Position numbers and translations under genes: made by a program. DNA of 64,000 bases from positions 20,950,515 to 21,014,514 of the forward strand of contig NC_090261.1 in NCBI RefSeq assembly GCF_037325665.1. The letters are read 5' to 3'. Source of the DNA: Littorina saxatilis. Taxonomy: Eukaryota > Mollusca > Gastropoda > Littorinimorpha > Littorinidae. The notes below the pieces were generated by a model that was not told the DNA's origin, did not search any database, and saw only the letters and a list, made by a program, of their open reading frames with translations. Shown piece after piece: positions 21,801-33,339 of the stretch (position 1 is its first letter; the number at the start of each line of letters is the position of its first letter).

Positions 21801-24800
21801 TAAACAAAGACGCGGAGTTATTTCCCTTGCGTCAACGCTACCTCTGTTGGCAAATCTATAAATAGGACGATCCAGATCAAAATGAAAATTAACATATCTC
21901 AACATTGAAGGGGTCCTAGACCACAATATTTTGCAGGGAACTTAATTTAGCATGTCTCCAGCTGTTGGTAAAGCAATTAGCGTGTATAGTCATCGAGTAC
22001 ATATGGCTTTAACATAGAGGGGGAATCGAGACGAGGGTCGTGGTGTATGTGTGTGTGTCTGTCTGTTTGTGCGTGTGTAGAGCGATTCAGACCAAACTAC
22101 TGAACCGATCTTTATGAAATTTGACATGTGAGTTCCTGGGAATTATATATCCCTGGACGTATTTTTTCGATGAATACTTTTGATGACGTCATATCCGGCT
22201 TTTTGTAAAAGTTGAGGCGGCTCTGTCACACCCTCATTTTTCAATCAAATTGATTGAAATTTTTGTAAAGCGATCTTCGACGAAGGCCGGACTTCGGTAT
22301 TGCATTTCAGCTTGGTGCTTAAAAATTAATTAATGACTTTGGTCATTAAATATCTGAAAATTGTAATAAATTTTTTTTTATATAAAACGATCCAAATTTA
22401 CGTTCATCTTATTCTACATCATTTCCTGATTCCAAAACCATATAAATATGTTATATTTGGATTAAAAACAAGCTTTAAAAATTAAACATAAAAATTATGA
22501 TCAAAATTAAATTTCCAAAATCGATTTAAAAACAATTTCATTTTATTCCTTGTCGGTTCCTGATTCCAAAAACATATAGATATATGTTTGGATTAAAAAC
22601 ACGCTCAGAAAGTTAAAATGAAGAGAGGTACAGAAAAGCGTGCTATGCAGCACAGCGAAACCACTACCGCGCTGAACAGGCTCGTCAGTTTCACTCCGTT
22701 TTGCACAAGCGGCAGACTACGGTCATTGTGAAAAAATGCAGTGCGTTCAGTTTCATTCTGTGAGTTCCACAGCTTGACTAAATGTAGTAATTTCGCCTTA
22801 CGCGACTTGTTCATTTTTTCAATTGTCTTATTAACCCTTTCGCTGCCAACCAAAACTTGCGTATGTGCATTCCTGACTGCCAGGAAATATTGGAGTTCGG
22901 GGTGTAATAATTCACAAAAAATTCTAGTTCCAAACTGGCAGTAGGTAGGTAAGTAAAACCTATGTTATTTTTAAGGGAAATTGAACCAAGAATCTGTTTT
23001 TAGTGTCTAATCATGGAAATAATAATTAGTTTGGCTTATAATGATGTTTAAATATGAACTTTTGAAAAATCAGTCCGGCGCATCTTCCGGTGCCTGTGGA
23101 TCAAACACAGGTGGCTGTTTTGCTCGCTCTAAGAAAGGATTATAATCACTATCATCTACCTGTTTCCAACGAATCGTCCGAAAGAAGATCTCCCCCTTCC
23201 CCTGTCAGTATCCATAATCATTTGCACCCCCTGTAGCGTCAGTCCGGCTTTGTTTTTCCCTACTACGGCCCGGTCAACTTCCACCGTCAGCCATTTTGAC
23301 GAGTCGAGATTTCTCTCCCCTATCCTGTCGCCAAGGCCGAAAATAGCCTTCAGACGCAAAACCGCGTCACCATTTATGTTTATTCATGAGAATGAGGTAT
23401 CCTACCAAGCCATTGGCTGCTATTTTTGTGTCAGCAGTGACATCGCACTTCTGGAAAATCCCGGAACGGTGAAGACGGGTAAACCCGTCTTAAGGCGCTG
23501 CGGCTGCACAAGCGCAGGACGGGTATACCCGTCCTAAGGCAGGCAAGTGGTTAAAGGAGGTGTCCGCTCATGGGAAGACCACAAACGAGCAATTCAAGGT
23601 CACCTTGGAATTTGTTGCGCGTGAAGAGGATGCCCATGTCGGCAGGAATGCTGTCAAAGCCGCAGGCCCCAATGATGTAAACCCCGGCCTCTCTGGCTTT
23701 GGCGTTGTACAGAAGCTGCATCTTCTCCAGGTACTGACAGAGAAAAAGAATAACACTGGAAATGCCAAAAGAAAAATGTCCATGTTTGTGTAAAATGAAA
23801 ATAGACATTAAAGTTTTCTTATCGTATCTTACACATGTCTATGTGATGAATGCAATGCTAAACTTCCTCATACCTGTCAGGTAGCTTTATTTGTGAAGTG
23901 CTCCGAGACCATAACTTGTTCAGTGAATTACAGTGACACAACCGTCAAACACTGAAGAAGGTCAGTGATTTGCGCCATATCAATACTTTCATGATGATGA
24001 TGATGATTATTTTTCTATAACTGGTTGACAAAGAAGACAAAGAAAAAGTTTCAAAATGTATCTATTCTATAAAAGACATGCATGAGCAAAGATCTTGTAA
24101 CTTTTGAAGATCTAGATGTTCATTTGCATGTAATAGTCTCCTCTCCCTCAGAAAACTTATCTCTTGAACAGAAAGAATAAATCAAAATGAGGCCACACCT
24201 TTTTCTTTCTGTAGCTGAAATCTGTTCATGTTTACAATCTCCGTCAGAGCATCCAAACATAAACACAAAATACGTTATATCAGCGTAAACTGCATGAGGA
24301 TATCCGTATGCATACCTGCGGTTCTCCACTGATGTCCACATGACTGGCGCCTCCCTCAATGCACGCCTTCACCACTTGCTCACCATGGAAACGATACTGC
24401 ACGCATACCAAACAAGAGAAAACTTGAAAACAAAAAGAGTGCAATTTTTTTCTCTCCAAACAATAAATCAACTATATTTCACATGATTTTGTTTAATAGC
24501 ATGTCATCTCTTTTCGTCCAAGCTGTGTTTACTTAACATAAGAGTATAAAACATTGATATCAATTAAGCTCACATAACATCATTCTGCACTGGTCAGCAA
24601 ACACAATAGCAACAGTAATATTTTATTTAGTGGCATGTCAGCTCTTTTCATCCAAGCTGCGTTTACTTAACATAGGAGTATAAAACATTGGTATCCATTA
24701 AGCTCACATAGCTTGCACTGGTCAGCAAACACAATAGCAAAAGTAATATGAATGCCAACCTTTATATACACGATCGCACTGTCACAGGGTGTATTGTGCA

Positions 24801-27712
24801 AACAGGGGGTGGTAAACATTAGTGTGCAATTACTGTACCTGCTCTCATGATTACTATAGCATTGAGAACATAGAGACAGTGTGGAGGAGGAAAATATGCC
24901 AGGAATTCTTTGAACTGGCTCTTCTTTTTCTTCTTCTTCCGTAGAGGACTGGGTTTTTGCGAACGTCTCCGAGTCCTGCGGCTGATAAAGTTAATATGCC
25001 TGTTCCCTCTAACCTCTCACCCCACCCTCCTCCTTTATTCATCCCCAACATGACCCAATCCTCTGTACATGTTCCCATCAGCCCCCCACTGTTTTAGTTT
25101 CATGTTAGCGTTATGCACTGTTTACTATGACATTTGTCAGTGTTTGTCCGTTACTTTGACACCTTGCTTTTTGTGAAGCCCTGTGCCTCTTTATTTTGAT
25201 ACCTTGCAGCAGTTTGTAGTTCAGGCTGACATTCTTGCCTGTGAAAATGCTATTTCTGCTCTTGCCTTGGCCCAGAGGTGTGTGATTGTGCGTTCGTGTG
25301 CGAGTGTGTATGCGTGTTGTTGTGTCTGCAATTTTTGTGAGTGTCTTAGTCTACATTTGTGTGCTTGTGTTTGTGTCTATAATTGCAGAATTAAACACTC
25401 ACACTTCAACACTAAAACAAAAAGAGTGAATCCGCACCAACGCTTCTGCACTGCAAAGACTGCATCACTCAGGCATGCACACACACACACACACAATCTT
25501 CTCAATAAACCAAATTCCTTTTGGATTGAACAAGGTCGTTCCAAACAGTACACTTGTGCTTGTGGCAGGCTGTGGCAGGGGTTTGATCAATGTTTACTTG
25601 ATGTCTTTGAATAGAACAATGTAACATCTGTTGGGCTGATAGGAGCAACATTAGTCAATAATTCATGTATTATGCATGTTGCCACTGCTGTATGTATAGG
25701 TACTTGTACAAGTTGTAAAGCAGGGTAGCTCAGTTGGTAGAGCACTGGACTTAAGATCCAAGGTTTGAATCCCGGCCCGGAAGGACACAGGTGAACTTTA
25801 TGCGCAGACTCAGAGATGTTATCCATGTCCCACCCCATGTCACCATAGTGGCACATAAAAGAGCTTGGTCATTCTGTCATAAGTGCACACACCTGACACT
25901 TGTTGCTGCTAGCTGTCCACGGGGAGGAAGCAACCCGAATTTCCCAGCATTGGGATAAGAAATGAAATGAAATGAAAATGAAATAACTCGGACAAGGTAA
26001 CGTCTCCTCATGCCTGACCCTTCACAAAGCCATCACATTTGGCATGGTTCAAATGTAATTTACAGAAGAGCAATAAAATGGCACTTACAATGGAACATGT
26101 CGACAGGGCAAACTTAAGATCCAAGTTTTGTTTCCCCTAGAAATATTAATTACCAACTATTTGTGAAGAGCTTAGTGATTTGTAAATGACTGGCGTGTAC
26201 CGTTTTTCTTTCATCGCATTAATTACAATCTGTGTTCCTCAAATACTTTATACCCATTCTGGAACAAAATAGCAGCAAAGGTTGCAATAAGTGGTAGTGT
26301 AGGTGCAAGCATATGTGTGTGTGTGTGTGTGTGTGTGTCTTTGAATACATATTCACACATGCAAGTGTATGCGTGTGTATGTGAGACCAGAACAAGGAGG
26401 AGAAAAAAATGCAGAGTTCTGGGTACAGTTTCAAAGACTGTCCAGAGACCCGTCACAGCTAAGTCATAGAAAGAGAAAAACCCACAACACCACAAGAGTA
26501 AGAGGAATGTGGAATGCTGACATCTCACACTGTATGTAAACAGTTACCACTGTTAACTGGAGGGTGTGATTCTGATTCAAAGCAAAAAAAGGGCTGATAC
26601 AGAATTAGACTTATTGTGAAACATTCCAACTCTCGGATCTGAACCACTGACCATCTGTTTACCCTCCACGCCTAATTTAACAACATAATGACACTTCACC
26701 CACTTCGTCTTTTCCCAAACAAACATGCTAACACCCCACACATGACAACTACACCCCCCCACACACACACACAAAATCCCCTGCATCATTAATATGGCAC
26801 CTGTCAGTCCAGTGAGTAGAACAATAAATACATCATGGTAATCCCCTCTTATATCCCTCAAGGCACTTTAAAAAATTGATGTCAAGCTTGCAGTATTAAG
26901 TCACCCGCCAACACTGAAGTTCATTTAATCAAATGATCAATACCCTCGGTCTGCAGCGTGCACAGTGGGATCACTGTCGGCATTTTAATCTAGCGATCGC
27001 CCCCATCAATAACGCAAGAGGGGACAACTCACTGGGCCGACGCAGTTGAGCACCACACGCGTCTGCTTTGCCATCTCCAGAAGAGAGTTGTAGCTGCTGG
27101 AATCAGCCACCACGATGGGCTTCTCCTCCACATTTTTGCCTGCAACACACAGAGGCAGTACTTGTATAGCAGTCATATATTGCATTTCATTTGATTTTAT
27201 TCACTCTATTATCCCCATGCTGGGAAATTCCGGTCGCTTCCCCCCAGTGGAAAGCTAGCTAGCAGCAACTACAATATTGTGTGGATCCAGCTGTATGTCT
27301 GCGTGTTTAGGTGTAATCAGCCACCTGCACTTATGGCACAATGACCAAGCTCTTTTACGTGGGGTGGGACATGGATACCATCTCTGAGTCTGCACATAAA
27401 GTTGAGTGGGGTCTGCCCCTGCCAGGATTTGTATCTGTGACCTTAAGATCACAAGTCCAGTGCTCTACCACCTGAGCTACACCCCCCCCCCCCTAAAAGA
27501 ACACATAGAGATGAAATATGAAGTGGATTTATCAACATTTGAACACAGAGACATGAAGTGGACATTGTGGAACTCAGGTCTTGAGTTGAGGAATTTTGTA
27601 ATTAATGTTTTTTCCCCCACAACAACACAGGTAATTGTAATTGAAATACAGCTGTCAGATGTTCACGGGGCATTATAACTTCAAGAATTTAAAGCTACAG
27701 AAACTGTGTGTA

Positions 27713-27747
<35 letters not shown>

Positions 27748-29470
27748 CTGTGTTTGCCCATGCATTTTGCACACCCATATTTGTGAAAGATAAGCATTAT
27801 CAAGAAGGGGAATAAGGTGCTGAGGTAGGGAGATGGCAATGTGAAGGCTCAAGGAACAGTCTAGATTATACATACACTTTCATCAACTAGCTTGCCCCTG
27901 AGAGATCTTTTCACCCAAATGTACCAACTATTTGTCTTGTTCAGCTGCACAAACAAAGCAGTAGAAAACACTAATGGCAACCAGCAAAAAAGTACAGCTG
28001 TCTCCTAACAAGGCTTTCCCAGGATTCTGCATGTGCAAATACAGTACATGTATTTACAGATGAGAATGGCATTTACAAAATGATCCCCTGTAATCCATTG
28101 AACAGCTGTGATTAAAAGTTCAGATCTGAATTAAGCTGAAGGCTTTCTTGTGATGACAGGAAGAATCAGCCCCTGAGAAACGAGGTTATGGACTCTTACT
28201 GCACTGCTTCCTTTTCTATCCCAACCCACAAAGAGTCGATCTCCATCTTCAAAAATAAAACATATTCTGCTGAGAGAACAAGCAAGCCCAGCTAGAGGCT
28301 AACAAATGCACACAGGAACCTGTGTTTGAATATGGGTGTGTCTGTATTGTGGAGGAAACTTCCATCAAACTTGGCAGTCTTTCCACGCAAGATGCCACAG
28401 GCAAGGGATTTCATTTAAATAAAGACATTTAAACAAATATCTTTAATGAAACTGAATTGACTGCGGAGCATGGTAAAACAAAAGCACAGCATAGACCTCA
28501 CAAACTTTAATACAACTAGCCAAAACCAGACAGCTTATTTTGAAAACAAGAGGGCTCCCACTCATACTTTTTTGTTAAAAGACTTGTAACTCATATCAAG
28601 TGCCACTTCCCTCTGTGCACTGCATGGGACTGATGATTCACATTCCTCCATCCTCAAAATTGCCACAGGCAGGGACCTATCTATATATATATACGACTTG
28701 TGTCTGTTCCCGATGCGCGGCCAAGGTTCTCGATGGATCTGTTTCAAATTTGGTGGGCATATTCAGGTACACCCGGGACAGGACACAACCTGGTCGATGA
28801 GATATTTCAACACGTGCTCTCAGTGCGCAGCGCTGAACCGATTTTGGTTTTTCTGTTCATCTTCCCAGATCCATTCCCAGTAACTCTTCCTTATTTTCTC
28901 CAGTGTTTTTGCGTTTATCTCCCTTCCTTCGTGTGGCGTCAATCCATATGCCCGTTTCTATTTTTAGAAGGTCACTGTCGACAACGCTCAATCCATATTC
29001 TCGTTATACTATTTTTAGAAGGTCACTGTCCCGGCGAAGCCGGGTATTACTCTTCCTTATCTTCTCCAGTGTTTTGCGCGTTTATCTCCCTTCCTTCGTG
29101 CGGTGCGCCGGCAAAGCCGGCGTACACCCGGCAAAGCTGGGTTCCCGGCGCAGCCGGGTATTTGGCTCGACTTCTTCCTGGCGAAGCCGTACCCGGCGAA
29201 GCGGGTATTCATCTAGTATCTAATATAGGTCTATGCCACAGGCAACAGAAATGTGTTATAATGTCACTGCTGCTCACACAGAATCTTAAATTAAACCCCA
29301 TTCATGCGCCTGTGCTTTTCCTTTTTCAGCTTGGTAATGAACAAGTGCAGTGTTTCTAGTTATGAGTCAGGCAGGGTGAACCAGGATGTGGATTGGGCCA
29401 CGTGGCACAGACCTTGCAAGACAGCACAGCAAAATACTTTTGCCAATGAAAATCTACTGCGCATAACAAC

Positions 29471-29507
<37 letters not shown>

Positions 29508-30324
29508 ACTACAAATTGTAAATTTCTTCTGCTGCTATTATCAGAGCTCAGCAAGTGACAGCAGTTATGTACAGTCAAATATAGACATGATATGGGCGTG
29601 ACTGTGGGAAGACACTTTCACTTGGAATTCTTTCACCTTTGACAGAAACTCAAACAAAATATAGTGCAAATAAAAAAAGAAAAGCCAAAAAACAACAACA
29701 ACAACAAAATACCTGTGTTGTACAAATGATGCATTAATTCTTATTCTTCAATAATCCTTTCAACAATATAACAAAGATGGGAAGCAAGAGGGAGATGGAG
29801 GGAGCAGGAAACTCTGTTGTAGGTGTAGGCTGTAATGTGTCTGACACACAGCAAGGAACAAAGAAAGAGAAATGTTCAGGACTTCACATCTGTAAGCCAT
29901 CACTCTTTGTCCAAGCAAAACCAACTGCATGCCAGTCCACCCTTACACAGGCGCATGAAAGCAAAACGAAAACACCTTTCAAGGTCTCAGTATAAAAAGA
30001 TAGGATTAACAGGCACGATTTGTTAAGAGTTCACCAGTACTGTCTGATGATAGAACCCTTGTGTCAGTTCAACACTTGTGGAGTTGTGTATAACATATTT
30101 CCGGGATGACCCCATTCACATTCCAGGTTTTATTTTGTAAAATGAACAAGTGTTAATAGCGTAATTGATAAGAAACTCGTGCATTTGCCATGTATCCGTG
30201 TGTGTAAATGCATGTGTCTATGCGTATGTGTATTTGTGCAAGTGTGTGCATGCGTCTATGCATATATCGATATGTGTATGTGTGCATCAGAAATTGTGAA
30301 AGAAACAATTGAAAGTCAGCAGAG

Positions 30325-30369
<45 letters not shown>

Positions 30370-33258
30370 AACATGCATGCCGTTACTTGTATGCCCACAC
30401 ACACAATAACAATCATGCACAGGGATCACAAGTTGAAAATCGTCATTAGAGAACACTTCCTGATTAAGCAAAAGGAATGTGCAAGCGACAGGACAGTTGA
30501 AAGGAGGCAAGGAGTCAAGGCCACGGGCAAAAACCAGGCCATTGGCACACGACAGGCAGAAGGAAATTGCAAAACCTAATCTCAGACAGCCAGACGCTTG
30601 ACATGCACCTATGTGTTGATTAGGGCAATACAGCAGTCCCTGCAATGTACGGCCCCCGGCGTGAGCGGACACCTGACATGTACGGACACATTTGCTCGGC
30701 ACGGAGTGTTTTCCTTCTATATTTGCCCCCCCTTAAACGGACACCTGCAAAACGTGGACGCGGACACTCATTTTCGGTCCCAACAGCAGGTCATACCTCC
30801 AATGTACGGACAGACCATCGTCAAATTTTCACCACAACAAAATCGATAACAGAGCAGTCCGGTTCTTGGTACAAAGATCACAGCCGCAATGGCGTGATGA
30901 CAGTCACTGATAACTTGAGTGCACGTGTACCCATCACTGAGGAGGGGGGGTAGTTTTGGTCAGGAGTGGAGTACATGCGAAGATGCCAACATGAAACTGC
31001 ACTGAGCTCTTTATTCTTGTCTGTTGGACGTAAACAACAGAAACCACAGTCGATGAAGGTCCTGAGCGAAAGTGAGTGAAAAACCGGCCACAGTTCTCAG
31101 CATCGTGTGTCTGTGTGTAGGCCTAACCTCTTTCATTGACAAGATACTCTTGTTTCCCCTCAGCCTTGACCAGTGAGTCGGTTGCCTAATCTATGAACCC
31201 TTCAGTTGTCTTGCTTTGTCAAAAGTTACGACACTGTCAACTGGTTTTGCTCTGAGTGAACAGTGCAGCTGGCCTCTCTGGCCACAGCCCCCAACAGTAC
31301 ATGGCTGGAGGGAGGGAGAGAGAGAGGAAGGGAGGGGGGGGGGGGGGGTGGGTGGAGGGTTAGCTGGCTAAACTCTGTGGGGTGTCCGGTGTCACTGCAT
31401 GTCAGCAGGAAGAGCATTGGAGAGAAATAGAGAGGTGTACTCTTCCACACAATTTCCAAGCATCAGTTGTCACGGCTTGGGGTAGGCATTAGTGAGGGAG
31501 AATGGGAGCTGTGTTATGTACAGTGTATTTCTGACTGAAGAGTGAAAAGTCACTGCCATGCCACATGATCGGCATGCAGTCAATAAAGCCAGACAAGAAA
31601 AAAATAAATTACATGATTATGACATGCAGCTCTATCTGCTGCTATTTATTCAAACTGGTTTTCAAGCTTATTCTTGCAAAGCATCTGCACACGCTCCTCT
31701 GTGCTGTGTTTGTGTGGCTGCTTTCGTATGTCAGTGCATGGTGAGTGTGTTCACCATACTGCCTTGAGGATTTATTTTATCTCTTCTTTTCAACACTTTT
31801 CATACAAATCCTTTTTACAGAACAGAAGTATTAGGAGTTTATTGTTATTGTTTAGTAGCCGCAAGAAGTGATTATCATAGACTCAATCCTGTTGTTTGTG
31901 TGTCTCTGTGTGAGTGTATGGGGGAGGGGGTGGTGTGGTCACCCCTCCCGTGACCGGACACCTGCAATGTACGGACAGTTTTGCTATGGCCCAAGAGTGT
32001 CCGTTCATGAGAGGGACTGCTGTAGCTCAAACTACCATCCTTCCCCGGTAGATTATTTTGAACATCACCACACATCTGTCTTGTCTTTTATCCAGCATTA
32101 TTAGGGACAAAAAAAAAAGGTCTGTTTACGGTAACCCGACCGACCCTAGTTTTTTCGCGCGACCCTAGACTTTTTTTTGGCATTTGGGGAAAAAATAAAA
32201 TAAAAATAAAAATATCTTGGTTTTTTGGCAAAAAAACGTAAAAATATGGTTTTTTGGAAAAAAAAAAAAAAAAAAAAAATCCCGACCTACCGACCCTATT
32301 TTTTTGGCCTATGTTACCGTAAACAGACTATTTTTTTTTTTGGCCTTACCAATTCAGTGCCCCATATGGCTTTCTGACCAATCAGGACGGATTCAAGGTG
32401 ACCTGTTAAATGTTATAACGTTCAGGCAGGGACCCTTTTTGTATATCATTATCAAGCTAAAAATTGACAAAACAAAGTAAAAATCAACAATATCAGCGTG
32501 ATTTATTCTACAGAATGACACTTCAAATGCCGTCAGATAATAATACTCTCTTTATCTAAAAAAAAAATACAGATAAGCGAGTTTTGTCGGTGGGTGCTTT
32601 ACGGAACAGCAAGGTACCGCCCATCCTCTGAGTGTGAAATGCCGACCCGCTCACTTGAAATCTAAATTACCTAAGTTCGGAAAATCAAGTGAAATTGCGT
32701 CACTCGCCTTACGTCAAATGTATCTTTACGTCATTTCCCATCCGTCTTGAGTCGGTTCTAAATCTGTCGCTCTCTATTCAACAAGAAAAAGCGAAGCAAC
32801 CGAAATGCATGTTGAACATGGTTTATCTTGTGAGATTGTTGTGTGTCAAATGCATTTGATCTGTGAATATTTATCACGTCAGGAGTATTACTCTGATTGG
32901 CTGACCCAGGTCACGAGAATTCTTTGACTGACAGGCATAATCAGGTAGGAGCGCTCAAGTTCCCATTGCGGCTGTTCTGTCTAATTCGCGGGGTCGCTTC
33001 GAAATTTGTTTTGGTCGAATTAAACGGTAATAAAACCGTTATTTCTAATATGCGGACTGTTAGCAAATGACAACAGTCATGTCTCACAAACGATATCAGC
33101 ATTCGCCTAAAAGGCTCATGCTTGATATCTTTTTTCTCGACATGCCTTGTTATCATTTGCTAACAGTCAGCATATTAGAAATAACTCATAATAAGAGCAT
33201 CCTTCCACTTGGACACACATCCACAATCTACAGCCTGCCTGCTTTCTATGCCCAGTGG

Positions 33259-33339
<81 letters not shown>

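Noticed and set aside
25183-25614. 143-codon plus-strand ORF with many cysteines
   Set aside because: Composition follows GT-rich simple sequence; no conserved motif, no splice partners, and it is antisense in an SCCPDH intron.
28700-29359. 219-codon plus-strand ORF
   Set aside because: It lies almost entirely in the non-autonomous Helitron, has no domain, and includes duplicated modules and hairpins.
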